Positions 44,304-56,500 of a stretch of 64,000 nt of DNA are shown piece by piece (position 1 is the first letter of the stretch; each line of letters begins with the position of its first letter). The DNA is from Aptenodytes patagonicus (lineage: Eukaryota > Chordata > Aves > Sphenisciformes > Spheniscidae). The notes under the pieces are model-generated. The model was not told the DNA's origin and searched no databases. It was given only the letters and a program-made list of their open reading frames with translations. The DNA lies in contig NC_134950.1 in NCBI RefSeq assembly GCF_965638725.1, positions 165,516,853 to 165,580,852 on the forward strand, read 5' to 3'. A program made the translations under genes and the position numbers.

Positions 44304-45102
44304 GTTACGTGGCTTCCGAGGTTTAAACTGAAAAAAAAAATTAAAAACTTCATGACCACAGACCACCTCAAACCAGAAATACCTCAGAATTTTCTACTTG
44401 TATGAGTTTTATTATATATTTTGTTAGTTGTGTTGTCTTGTAGTAAGTATATTTTAATGTAAGTTGGCTTTTATGACAAGGGAGTTTTAAAAAAAGAAAA
44501 AAAAGAAAAAAGTTCCAAAATCTTTTAGGAAGTGCTACCATTTTTTTTTTTGTTTTATAAAGCACCATTGTAAATAACTGTATACAGTTGTAGAATAACT
44601 GCCTATATAAGGTACCTGGGCATTATTCACTCTTATTTGTGAAGGCTGTTTTCCATTCTGTGTTATTTTTTTGGTCTGTTTTAGTGAAAGGACAGTACAT
44701 CTTTTTTTTTCTTTTTTTTTCTTCTTATTATTTTTATTTTTTTTACTTTGAATATAACATGAATTCTGTGTCTTGCTAGACTGACAAAGTTATATCCATT
44801 GGATGGCCAGAACTTCTAAATTTTTCTGCGTGTTAAGCCAAAATGCAGTCCTAAACTAATCACCCTGTAACGCAAATGTAAAAAGTCTGTATTATATGAA
44901 CTAATTGGACTTCTTGCCACTGCCAAATTGTCAGCGTGCACCTTTGCACAGATATAATTTATTAAGCAAACAAAATTGCTAATTGGAGAAAATATAAAGA
45001 AAATTGAAATATATTTCTTGAAAAATATAGCTTTAAAACCCAGAGGTCACGGTCCTTTATCTTGAAGAGACATTAAGATAATTGCCTTAATTTGTCTATC
45101 TG

Positions 45103-45108
45103 AATAAA
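45103..45108 (+). terminator. ACVR2B: Candidate proximal poly(A) signal
   Basis: AATAAA is followed within about 50 bases by TG-rich sequence (atgtatattgc, tagtatgtacac, cgtgtgtaggtttgg). It would give a 3' UTR of about 2.4 kb. Confidence 0.45.
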
Positions 45109-45300
45109 GTCTTAACCTATTCTTTCAAGTTCCTGAATGTATATTGCATATTAGTATGTACACACATGTAACTGTATTTCCGTGTGTAGGTTTGGAAGTT
45201 TCTGTTTCTTGATGTGCTTCTGTTGAGAACACCTTGACAAAACCAGACAGAACGATACCATTTTGACCCAGCCAGTGTCCCCGGTGGTGGTTGGCATCTT

Positions 45301-45420
45301 TGGGCCTGATGCTGCGACGTACCTATGCTTAGCATTAAGCGTGTAGGTAGCTCTCCTGGTCTCATGACATTAGGCACTCACTTAATGTTAAGCATAGTCG
45401 TAAAGGTTTGCAGGATCAGT
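45301..45420. repeat. Palindromic MITE-like repeat
   Basis: The two halves are imperfect inverted copies. The left arm is 45306-45343 (ctgatgctgcga..., then tatgcttagcattaagcg). The right arm is 45379-45419, and its reverse complement begins ctgatcctgcaaa and contains tatgcttaacattaagtg. Arms of about 40 bp around a 35-base centre fit an old nonautonomous DNA transposon or similar palindromic amniote repeat. The family name was not settled. Confidence 0.7.
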
Positions 45421-47459
45421 ATTTTTCATGTTTAATATATTTCTGCACTGAGATTTATATAAAAATGTGACTATGTTTTAGAAGTGAAGTGATGTAAGGG
45501 TTGGGGTGGAGCGTAGAGCAGTTAAGATGGAGCGAATACTTGTTCCGAGGTGGGCTTGCTCCCATTTCCCCGGGAACGGGAGCCAGTTCATATTGCTGCA
45601 GAAAGAAAAAAGCTGTACTGTCTTTTAACTGTTAATATCTGTTTGCTGTTCTGGTTTTTTTTTCCTTCAGCATTATGTATTATGGCTAAAACAGGCTTAT
45701 TACAGCAGTTGCTTTTTTATCCTGATTTCTTTAAGAAGCTTTAAAGTATTTATTGAAAGTGCCATATGATTTTAATAGCCTATTAGACAGTCTCTGAAAT
45801 CTTCTCTTTTGAGAAAGTATAAACGAAAATTCTCACGTGTAGCTTATCTTACTGCGGGGAACTGCACGACCGTACAAACTTTGACCAAATGTTGACTGTA
45901 AAGTATTACATCTTCCCTGGTGTAATGGTTCCTTATAGATCATCTTGTCAACAGGATTCAGAAACTGATTTTTTAAAAGAATCTCCAAATTGCGTGTGTG
46001 CTCAGTTACAAATCGTAAATGTATGTAGGTTTGTGTGTCTTGCTATCGCAGCAGAGAAGGAAATCCTGAACTTTTGCTTATTTACAAATTTGTACCAGTT
46101 TAGCTAAAGCTGTTCTTTTAAACTGGTATTTATTTATTTTATTAATGAAGACAAGCTCTGATTAACTTACTGGTCTTTCAACACTTGAGCTGTCAAGCAA
46201 GTAGTTTCCTCGCCGCTAATCTAGCATTTGAACTCTCATTGACAACGTGATTTTGGTTCTCTTCAGTACTGCAGAGGCTTTTTCCAAGTCAGCAATCGGG
46301 CACATCCATAGGTGTAGCTGTAATAAGCAATTGTGGCTCTTTTCCTCTTAACACTCCCTTGAATATGATGGGTACAACACCTCTTACGTTACTTCCCGAG
46401 CACTAAATTTCACGGAAGTACTTGCTGCAGAATTTTATTGTTGACCTTCCTCTCTTGTACGGCAGTTCTTAGGTGAATATTAACCTTGAATATCCTGGGT
46501 AAAAATTCTCCTTGACTTTAGGAGCCAGGATTCCCCTCTCCCCGGTGTAACTCCCTTTATGAATTTATTGCACTGGCTGGGCTGGTTTCCTAGGTGGAGG
46601 AAGTTTGAGCTCACGTTTTGAAACTGGAAATGCCACAGGAACTAAGATTGCTTTTTTTGAGATGATAGAGCTGTGACTTGCTAATGAAATTGCATTAGTA
46701 CAGCAAGGCTGGAAATTGTATGTGGCTCATGTTGAAATACATGTGCATGTTATAAGAGATGGCTATAAGCCAGTCTAACCATCAGTTAAGTAGCACCAGG
46801 CTTATTCATTATGATTAAGGATTTTAGCTAGTCCTGATCATAAAGTCTTCTCTGCTTAAGGCAAAAGAAAACTACTTTTTATTCTGCCTCTTTCTTCAGC
46901 TGAAATTCTCTTACAGAATACACTATGCTAGATAAGGTTACACCTATGGAAATGCCGAGATCTTTGTGTGTGTTCGTTTCAAAGAGAAGGTCTGTGAGTG
47001 CCCCCCAGTAATTCCACTGCATTTTCCTTGGGTCTCCGGACTCACTGCTGTTCCCGCTTGAAGCTGTTGGTTTCAGTAGAAGCAGCGGAAGCCTCGGGTC
47101 CACTCAGTGCAACGTTGCTGGGGGGTATTTCCAGGTTGGCTGGGCCAGGCCTCGCCAGTAGGAACCCTGATCCCCCTTAATATCACAGCACAGAAACGGG
47201 AGAGCACACGTTTTATTCCTCTTGTGCTGCTTTCTAGGCAGACTGTCAGAACTTGCCCTGTTTTGCAGGGGAAAGGTCTGTTTTCACTTAGTATGGAAGA
47301 AACTCGTACTGCAGAGGAAGGTGCCGGTTGATAACGCTGTGACAGTGCTGTTGTTGCAGTCCTCTTCAAGCCACACTCCGCTTGAGAAGTTGCTAAGCAG
47401 GAAGCGTCCCGCAAACTATTATCACTTTTACATACAGAATATTGTTTGCTAACATTGTA

Positions 47460-47465
47460 AATAAA
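47460..47465 (+). terminator. ACVR2B: Candidate poly(A) signal
   Basis: AATAAA lies in attgtaaataaaatag and overlaps a Pumilio-like tgtaaata. It would give a 3' UTR of about 4.7 kb. Confidence 0.35.
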
Positions 47466-49102
47466 ATAGACTATATAATAGAGGAAAATAAGGACATTTT
47501 GACTTTTTTACTTTTGGAAAAAAATATATATATATTTTAGTTACATATACAAACAAAAATTCTACATTGTGTGAGAATTCTTTTATACCACAAATTATTT
47601 TTGTAATGTCTAATATGTTTCTGCAGGGAAAAGGGAGAAAGGTCTGTGTTACGCACAGCAAATAAATAAATAAATATATATAATGTTTAAATGAAGTGTG
47701 CACTACATCAAAGTCTAGAGGATAGAACAAGTTTAGCCTGAAACCAGTTTGAGGAGCAAGTCTGGATGTACTTGGACATGCTTTGAGGACGGCACTGAGT
47801 ATATGTTTAGGTTATCTTGCATGTCACATCCCTTCTGCTAAAGATGCTTATTGCTTTTCTATGACCATCTTCAGTTTAACCAGGAAGAGTTTTTTCATGT
47901 ACCCGTGCGAGTATCCATGCGTGAGCAGTGTGTCTTTTGGCATACGCCGTGATGCCGCAGTGAGTTGTGAAGTCAGGGTGTTAGGAAGGTACCGAGACCA
48001 AATAGCCGGGCTGATCTCGCTCGCTGCCATATCCGTTTATAGCAGCTGCGTCTGCTGCATTGACAATATGATCTGTAAGGAGCTGTTGCCAGTAGAGTCC
48101 TGATAAAACCAATTCCTAGAAGTTCCTTCTCTCTGAAGTGACACAACTAATCAGGCTTCACCAGAACACGCAGATATGTGCTCTGTGTTCCCAACGTCAG
48201 ATTTTACGGTCTGGGTCGGAGGTGCTAAAGAAAAGGAGCACTGTCATGTCCAAAGTCCTACTTAGAAAAAGAGCATTCCAAATTTGTGTAACCAATCCAA
48301 GGTATTCTAGAAGTATTAAAGAAAAAAAAGTAATACGTATTCTTTTCACTTAATCGAACTTTACCCATTGGACCGAAAATTCACTCCGGTCTTTTTGGTT
48401 CCCGTAACCTCGACAGCAGAGTGTCAGTGGGGTAAGAGTTACTGAAAAAAGCTTTAAACCAAACTCTACATTGCGCTGCCTTGAAGCTGGTTTGACAGTG
48501 TGCCTTTTGAAATTAGTGCTTCAACGACTTCGAGCAGGCTCCTGCAGTTGCTGAGTCCTACATCTGTGTTCTTGGTGAAGTCCTGGCCCTGTGGAAGCCG
48601 GGGGGAGACTTGCCATCTAATTCAGTGGGACCATGAGTGTGCGTGTGTTCCTGGAGCACTTTCTAAACACCCCTGGTCCCTTACTTACATGGGACTTCTT
48701 TTTTAAAACTCTAGTTTTAGGGTGACGCTCGGTTCCCTGACTGAAGTAGTAACCTATCGAGTAAGCAGTAATCCTTTTTGTCGGGACGCTTCCACAAAAA
48801 GAGATCATACTTGTGTTATGTCCATCCAGCTGTTCTGAAATGTAATGCTATTCTGTTGTGCCTTTATTTTTCCATGTAAAAGCAACTGCTGTAAGCTTTT
48901 TTTTTTCTTTTACTCGTTTTTTCTGTCTGAAAAAACACTTTTCATTGCCCAGCTGTTATTTCTGGATGCAGTCTGTGATCCAGGTATTTCAAGAACCAAT
49001 TACCTCAAACCTCATGTTAAACAGTGTTGCTATCTGGATTCTCCTTGATACTACAATATTGTAACATACACAAACAGGAACCTTGCTATATATGGGTGTT
49101 TA

Positions 49103-49127
49103 TATATATGTATCATATACATATATA
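49103..49127. repeat. AT-rich inverted repeat
   Basis: The arms tatatatgta and tacatatata pair perfectly around a 5-base loop, within TA-repeat DNA from about 49086 to 49155. Confidence 0.8.
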
Positions 49128-50099
49128 CACGTATATATATGATATATATATGTAAATGGAAAGTGATCCCCAAGGACTGAAGGAAAAAAGCAAAACCTTT
49201 TTGTTTTCCAACATTGAAACCAAAAGGGCTTCTCTGAAGCTCTATAATGGCATTGTGCTGGATATATATCAAGAAAGTGTTTTCTGAAAAGTGCTTCCTT
49301 TGTTAGCCTTTTATTTCAGTATTTTAATGGGGCAGATGATGTGATTAAAACACTATTTCTACATTTTTTGGCCCATTTTGAAGCAGAGGCCTCTTAATCT
49401 TTCCAGTTGTTAAAAAAACAAAAAAAAACCAACTCAGTGTACAACATTCCAGTAAGGTTAGTATTGCAAAACTAAAGCATGTTCTGGGAAGGCTTCATAG
49501 CTTCTGTTTTTGTGAAAAGGAAGGCATTGGCCATACTTCATTCAGCTTTTCCACTGTTTTGAGGAACTGAAGTTTAACCAGTAACCATCCTAGTCAATTA
49601 AAATCCTAATTCAATAGTCACTGGCATCTCTGCATTGCTGCCCCTGTTAAAAACAGAACACCCCAAACCTCCCCAAAACACAACCCAAACCAAAAATCCA
49701 ACCACGACGGGGGAGGAGGAGGTCGGAGCATTTCATAGCTCCTGAAGGTGGACTTGGTAGCAGAGCAACTTTGTGGATAGCAAAAAACGTGTTGGCAAGA
49801 CCTAGAACCTGTCTAGCCCTTTCCTTTTTCCAACTACCTTCTCCCAAGAACCTTCTCATAAAAGCAGACCTTCAACCACAGTGACTTCTTAATGGTACTT
49901 TGCTGAAGAGAATTCTGTTCAGGATATATTTTCTGGGGAAAAACAGAAAGTTAGACCATTCTTTTCATTAACATTTTACTGTACGTGTTCCCCTCCCAAA
50001 TGTCTGTTTTTAAAAAATGTATCCATGTAGCTGATGCAACATTACAGTCTGTATTTTACTTGGACAAAGTAGTAGCTTTCCAATCCAAATAGTAATGAA

Positions 50100-50170
50100 T
50101 TTACTAATGCTAGTAATTCATTTAATTAATTAATTACTGGTAATTAATGGCTAGTAATTAATTTACTATT
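50100..50170. repeat. TAATTA-rich imperfect repeats
   Basis: Several copies of gctagtaatt and ttaattaatta stand close together. They form overlapping direct and inverted repeats with many TAATTA cores. Confidence 0.6.
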
Positions 50171-50792
50171 ACTAAAGGAAGAAAAGGAGATGTTTCTCTT
50201 TCCCCATTTTTTGCTAGACTGTCTAGTGTTTCTATGGCTATTGATGGTTTATGATTATCTTTGGTCAATCATTTACAAAAGTACTAAAATCTCCCAGAAG
50301 GAGGCATTTTGCAATGCTGCTGGCCTTCCAGTGGAATAACTGTGATGCAAAAGTCGATCTGTTGGTGGATGAGAATTGAAGGAGGTGGTTACTGCAAACT
50401 AAGTAACATTCTTGACCTCAATTCTATGCCATAAGTCCGCACAATGCCATTGTCAATCTGCTCAAACTATCTGCTTATGAATTCTGCATGATCCTCATGA
50501 TAGAGTTGAAAGCCTGATCTTTCACCTGTTAATATTTTCACATTCGTCCTTAAGTTTGACAAATTTTATACTGTAAAGTTGACTTAAGTACAGTTTGATG
50601 TCAATTCTTGTGGAAAGAGCTTTCTGCATGTAACATTAGACACATACAGTTAAACAACACAGCATAGTAGAAAACTCACAAGAAAATGTTTTGGCACCAG
50701 CAGAAAGAAATCTCGCCCTAACCATTTGTCATTTTAAACCATCTTATTGTAAGTTTTACCAGCTACTTCTAAATTTGTGCTTTATTTAAAGA

Positions 50793-50803
50793 AATAAAAT
50801 AAA
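50793..50803 (+). terminator. ACVR2B: Candidate poly(A) signals, overlapping
   Basis: Two overlapping AATAAA hexamers lie in gaaataaaataaaaatcc, in the AT-rich distal UTR. Confidence 0.4.
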
Positions 50804-51306
50804 AATCCTAAGACTTGTCTAGCGTAGTGAAATATGTGTATATCAGTTTTAGGATAAATAGCTAAGTCTTATTACGCTGTGTTACTTAACTTGTATATAT
50901 AGAGTATACATAAGAGTTTGCAGTAACCTGTTTCTCCAGGATTTCCAGTTTGAATGGATTTAAACTCAAACTATGAGATTAAGTAAATGATTTAGAAGAT
51001 TGCAGAATAAACTGAGTGTAAATTACAGGAAGCTCTATCAGATGGTGAAATAATTTTTAACGAGTCTTTTGGTCCTTGGCTCAAATTCACTAAGTACTGT
51101 TTGTATACCAAGATATGTGAAATGTAAATGTTGTAGGTTATATTTCACTCTTGTAGCTATAAAAATGTAGAACAGAGATAGCTTGTACTACTGAGTTAAC
51201 AAAAGTTATACTAAAGTATCCTGTTAAAGAAAAAAGTATACAGAGAGTTAAGCTCGTTGCTGTAACCCCTTTTGGATTGAAGTGTGCTGATTTTTTATAT
51301 ATGTGT

Positions 51307-51347
51307 ATTTTATATATATATTCTGCAAAAGTATATATATATAAAAT
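51307..51347 (+). repeat. Perfect 15-bp stem in the distal 3' UTR
   Basis: The arms attttatatatatat (51307-51321) and atatatatataaaat (51333-51347) pair perfectly around an 11-base loop. In RNA two G-U pairs and one A-U pair extend the stem outward. Confidence 0.85.
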
Positions 51348-51553
51348 GTATATATAAAATGGCCTATTGCAGACATCCATTGTATTGCAGTTATGAAATG
51401 AAGACATTTTGGAAAGAACATTGTATCATAGTTCATGAATTTGCAGTGGATCTTTGTTCCTTTTTACTGTGGTATTTTAGAAATGAGTCTCAAGTTTGAA
51501 ATTAGACCTGCCAAGTTGGAGTTTTGCTGCTTCAGCTTTGCACTGGGTGTCCG

Positions 51554-51559
51554 AATAAA
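51554..51559 (+). terminator. ACVR2B: Candidate poly(A) signal
   Basis: AATAAA in gtccgaataaaccagtatg, about 110 bases before the more distal signal. Confidence 0.35.
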
Positions 51560-51664
51560 CCAGTATGAATGTAGTATTTGCCCTGTGTGAAGCAGCTACA
51601 CCCCAACAGATAGGAGGAAAAAAACTAGAAAGAACTATTTCAAGTTTATCTTTTTGTATATGAA

Positions 51665-51670
51665 AATAAA
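51665..51670 (+). terminator. ACVR2B: Likely distal poly(A) signal of ACVR2B
   Basis: AATAAA in gtatatgaaaataaacag is followed by TTG/TTGTT sequence (tctcttgttggtgcg). It is the last such signal before the sequence becomes less AT-rich. It would give a UTR of nearly 9 kb. Confidence 0.55.
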
Positions 51671-51690
51671 CAGTAAATTACAAATAATTG

Positions 51691-52959
51691 CTTCTCTTGT
51701 TGGTGCGACGTTAAAAATCATTGTTACTTTATTGTCTTTGGCATCTAGCTGGAGTATTTCCTTTTTTATAGAAGAATGTTTTGGTGTTTTAATGGCATCT
51801 CTGCTATCCAAAATCCCTACCAAAATCCCTGCAGAGGCATCGCTGAGGCCTCTACTACCCATCATTTGCTAACTCCTCCAAAGGGAAGGGGGAATTGGCT
51901 CGAGTCGCTGCGTCCTTTTAAGTGCGTTGCCTCTTGCAGCGCTGTGGTAACACTGCTTATCATTCCCAGCGAAGAACTGTTCGCACAGAGCATTACGTGC
52001 CTGTTAAGCTGTATCAATACAAAGTCCAGCAACACAGCTGCAACTGCCAGTGATGGGGGGGGTTTAAGCTGAATCCCAGGACCCTGCAGTAAAGTGTCTG
52101 CCCTCCCCTTCCACCAGCTCTCGCAGAAGAGCAGAGCAGACAGCAAGGGACAGTCACTGCCTAAATGGTTCCAACCGGATTTACAAAAGCTTGCCCGCTA
52201 ATACCCTAACAGTTGCAGGGAGTCACAGTTACGCTGAACGTACAGCTGCTATTAGAGCCATGAACAGTATGAAGCAGCACGCCCCTGTTCATGGTGTGCC
52301 CGCTGCAACCGCACAGCCAAGTCCTTGGCGAGGACGGCTGGGTATTTCTTCGGGCAAGGGAGGCTGTTAGCAAACACGTGGCGCGCACAAGTGCTGCGGG
52401 GTTCCCAGTCAGGGAAATAGCTTCAGCGTGAGGTACCAGCCGTCAGGGCGAGCATCGGACCCGGGACTGAGGTGCAGCTTCCAGACATCGTGGGTTTTGG
52501 TTTCTTTTTTCCCCGCTTCAGCTGAGTACCCAACAAGGTTCAGTAAGGCAGAGGGAGTGGACCTGGAAAAAAAATTTTAAAAAAAGCTTGAGCTCCCTGT
52601 ACTTGTAGCAACATAGTGAGCTCCGTAATCCCCACAACATGAGGCAAGAAGATGCCCTCGGCCACAAACTGAAGCATGGCCGGGCAAGCTGCCTGCAGTG
52701 AAGCGATGGCGCGGCGACACAGCCCTCATGTTTTGGTGTATTCCATTGCTAAACCGGTCCTTTTTTTCAGCAAAAATGCCTCTCACTTGGTGCTGGGTTG
52801 GAAATGCTTGCAGAGGACCCCCAGGAGGCCAGTATGAAGATTAACAGGCACCTGTGAGGGAAAAACAGTAATAATGGGGCTGGCGGTTTTCCTGACAAAA
52901 AGCCTGATGTCAAATCACTAAATGGTGACAAAACCCAACCCCGCACCTTCCTCTGGGGC
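51691..52959. other. Intergenic region between ACVR2B and EXOG
   Basis: The stretch is about 1.3 kb. A perfect 10-bp inverted repeat, ccatgaacag / ctgttcatgg, lies at 52258-52294. No gene was recognised, and minus-strand open frames here have no known family. Confidence 0.7.
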
Positions 52960-53560
52960 TGGGGCCCAGGGCCATCGCCCCCGGCCTCACGGTCTGGGGA
53001 CTACTTTAGCCACCCCTCTGCGGGCGGCTCCTGTAGTCCCCGTGGGGCCGAGCCCCACGCCTTCGCTCTCCCTTTGCCACAGCGCTCGGGCACATCCCGC
53101 TTCGCTCGTTCCCCGCGCGTCGTTTCCCCGCGGCGACACCGCCGCGCTGAGGCCACGCCGCCATGGCAGCCAGGCGCCCGCGCCGCCGCGGGCGGGCCGG
53201 CAGGGGGCGCCGTGGCGCAGCGCGGCGCCGCGCTTGCCCCCCGCCCGCCCGCCCGCCCGCTCGCCGCCATGGCGGCCTTCCCTCGCCACCGCCGCTTTCT
53301 GGGCGGCTTCGTCTGCGGGGCCGCGGCGGGCGCCGCCGCGTCGTGCTGGGCTGCGTGGCGGCTCCTCCGCAGCCAGAGCCAGCCGGAGCTGGTGCCTGGG
53401 CGAGCCCTGCCGGAGGGTAAGAGCCGCGGGCAGCGGGGAGGCCGGGCGCGGCGGCCCCGTGGCTCCGCGGGGCGGGAGCGGCGGCGCCTTAACGAGGCGG
53501 GAACGGCGGCGCCTCAGCGCGGTCCCGGTCCCCCCAGACCGCCACCCCCAGGCCCTAGAC
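52960..53560 (+). promoter_or_regulatory. EXOG: CpG island / EXOG promoter region
   Basis: GC content and CpG frequency rise sharply here, with many cgccgc, gcgcc and cccgcccg blocks, and fall again in intron 1. The island covers the start codon, as expected for a broadly expressed gene. No TATA box is seen. The transcription start cannot be placed from sequence alone. Confidence 0.85.
53269..53416 (+). CDS. EXOG: EXOG exon 1: membrane anchor / targeting segment
   Basis: The exon has 49 codons plus one base and a gtaaga donor. The peptide MAAFPRHRRFLGGFVCGAAA shows a basic start and an Ala/Gly-rich hydrophobic segment. It is poorly conserved outside RRFL-GFV, as usual for this gene. Confidence 0.92.
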
Positions 53561-56500
53561 CCGCTCCCTTCCCTCAGAGCGGCCTTCTCTCCGCTGCCTC
53601 CATAGTGGGGTGCCCAAAGCGGGCCGGGAGGGCGGGGAGTTCCCCGAGTACCTGCGCCGGGCTGAGGGACGAGGAGGTTATTTGGGGATGCTGGGCTGTA
53701 ACTTGCATTAAAAACGCAGCTTCCCTTGCTGCACCTGCTCAGACCGAAATGTTGGTGACACGCGAGGAAACTGGTTTCATGCGGCTGCCACGATGGTTCC
53801 AAATGTCCCGTGTTGCAGTGGGGAGCGGAGAGCAGTTGCCCTGTGTGACCTGGTAAAGTCCGCATAATATATACATATATGTATGTATATATGTTTACTT
53901 TTAAACACACAGCTCAGATCAGGCCGTAACTAAATTTCAGCTATTGCTTCCCCTGTGCTTCCCTGGGGAGATGAGGCCAGCACGCGTGGTGGCTGTTCGC
54001 TTGGGAAGGCCCCGGCCCGCTGGCCGTGCGGGCTGGCGGGGGTGCGAGGCGTGGGGAGGGGGCCTGGTGGGAGTGAACGGTTTTCTCTGCAGCCTGAAGG
54101 CTTTAAAAGCATCGAAGTGTTGGGAAGCACAGGAGGAGCGTCTCTAAAAACGTGAGTTGCTGTCGAACAGATGGCTGGAGGACGAGGAAGTCAGTAAGAC
54201 GGATGTAAATATTCCTCCATGAGAGAAAAATGTTCCTTGCAAAAAAAAAAATAATCTCGAAGTGAAGCTTTCATTCATTCAGCAGAGTGTAAGTGTTCCC
54301 AGTGAGGGCAAGACTCGCACTTGTGCTCAACTCGTACATCTCAGTTTGTGAGGAGGAGTGCGATTTCCAGCTCTGAAGGGCGAAACGTGTGTGTTGATCT
54401 CCTGTGTCCGTAACTCCTTGTTGCCTGATTTGTCCCTAAATACCTGATAGGTTTTCTTCTGAAGGCCAGCCCAGAGCGATTGCTAGGCAGATGTGTGTAG
54501 GCATTAGAGTGGATGAGTTGGTCCTAGAGCTGAGATCCTCATGTGAGGACACGATGAAAAGCGCAGCTTTTTTGGTAGAAGGAAGTTTCACTGGATAGCT
54601 TTCTTAAGATTTTTTTTAAGTCTCAGTTGTGGCCCTAACCTCAAGTAGCTCCCTATACAGTATGTTTACATCCGCTGAGATGCTTTTCTTACTGTCTTGT
54701 TTCTGATCACATTTCATCTTTGGATGGCTTTCTGTTTATTTTTCTCCTTAGAACCAGTAGAAGAGTCTCTGCTGGAAAAATACGGATTCCCTGAAGCTGG
54801 AACAGAGACCAGATATTACACAAATCATGCACTGTCTTATGACCAGGCAAAACGGGTGCCTAGATGGGTGATTGAACATATTTCAAAACAGAAGACACTG
54901 GGTATGTAGGTACTTACTTTCTTACATTTATGGCACCCAGAATGGGCTTTGCAGTTCACAGAAGGTGGACGCAGGAGCAGGCAGGGAGAAAAATCCTGTA
55001 GTGATCTCTAGGTATGGATTTTTCCACCCATTGACAATCCCACTGGAGGCAGCAGGCCTCTGGGTGGATGTCAGTTCCATGACAGTATTAAGGCTGATGT
55101 TGCCAGTGATTTGAAAGAGATCTGTCACTGCAGGTTGGCAGGCCTCTTCAGTATTTTTTCTCTTGTTGGGACTAGTCTGGTACTGAATGTACAACATCCT
55201 GAGGCCTGCAAGACACACTTGGCCCAAGGGCTGAATATGAAAGGGAGGAATGAAGAAGAACTAGAGCTACCTTTCATGAGAAATTTCTGTTATGAATTTA
55301 TGAAACAGTCTGTAAACACCAGATCAGTGTAGCTGTGTCAGTGTAAACACTGTAAGTCCTGTTGCAGGAGGGAAGCTTAACTTACCTCTTTTAAACATGA
55401 ATGGAGAGAAGATGAAAAACTGAAAATTAAACTTTTCTTAACCTGATTCAGACCTGCAAAGTTCAGTGTTATTGCTCAAGCGCCTAAAAATTGCTCTTGC
55501 TTCCTTAGCTTGTGTAGTTAGTTCTGTGGGCCAATTTATGTCAGTTTAGGTGCGGCTCCATATGTGTGAATGCTTGTGGAGTCAGCACCTTTAGTGGCCA
55601 AGACTGTTCCATCTACAGATCTTAAAGAGATTTGCTCAGAATGGGGAGAAAAGATGGATGTCCATTTCTGAGATAAAAATGGAGCAAAGGGCATCAACAG
55701 TTGTAATTGTTCAAAGCTACATAGGGCATACCTACTCACTGCAGCCATTATTTCCTTTGATGCAGTTCTGTTGTATTTTCTGATGTGCGTTATCTAATAC
55801 TCTCTCCCCTGTTCTTTATGCAAGAGAGAGGCTCAGTGATTTTTTGCTGTCAGTGGTGAATGAAATATAAGTGGTATATAGTCATTGTAAATTAAGTTTA
55901 TAGCATTAGTTCAGCTTTTATAAGGCAAATTATTAGTAATGGAGGTAACTGTAAAGTGTTTTATGAATGCAGTAGGCCTCTAAATATATCTTAATCGCTG
56001 TCTTCAAATTACCTTTCAAAATTAAAAGCGTGATCCTGAAAATATTTATAACCAACCTCTAAGTAGCATCGTTGATTCCTCTTCTTTCTGAGAAGAAAGC
56101 AGTAATTCCGGGCTTGCTTTCAAGTGGGCCTTAACAGCTGAATTGTTAAAATGTTTTCCGAATGATCAGATACAACTAACCTGCAAGTTGAAATTAAGCA
56201 TCTTGAGGCATTCAGCTCTGGTTTATGTCTGATAGCTACTCTAATTGAGATTTGAGGTGGAACTGTGTTGTTCAGGGAAGGTCACAAAAACCTTTCACGT
56301 ACTGGAGTTTTGAAACCACGTGATGTAAAAAAAAAATATTGATAAGTAAGAACTTGAGTGTTTAAAAAACATGGTGGAAAGAAATTAGCTTTACATGTAA
56401 ATGAGATGTACAAATCTGATTACAGAAGAAATTACTCGTTTTTATCAAAGCAGTGAACAGAGAATAAATTAGGATATATTTTCCATTTTTCAAGTTTAAT

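Larger units (their letters stand above)
42727..51690 (+). other. ACVR2B: Probable long ACVR2B 3' UTR
   Basis: From the stop codon to about 51690 the sequence is AT-rich and low in CpG. It has T-rich and A-rich tracts, AUUUA-type elements (for example 46129-46145), Pumilio-like tgtaaata at 44569 and several AATAAA signals. No exon or promoter is seen inside it. ACVR2B in mammals has a very long 3' UTR, and a sharp change of texture follows the AATAAA at 51665. The exact end is inferred; shorter forms ending after 45103 or 47460 are possible. Confidence 0.65.

Noticed and set aside
53074..53268. In-frame N-terminal extension of EXOG
   Set aside because: The frame is open upstream of 53269, but the start at 53074 is TTG rather than ATG and the peptide is low-complexity. 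The ATG at 53269 has a full Kozak context and gives the expected length.
52987..53910. 307-codon open frame on the minus strand over the EXOG CpG island
   Set aside because: It is antisense to EXOG exon 1 and owes its length to GC-rich sequence that lacks stop codons. The predicted peptide is low-complexity Arg/Gly/Ala/Pro with no known family.
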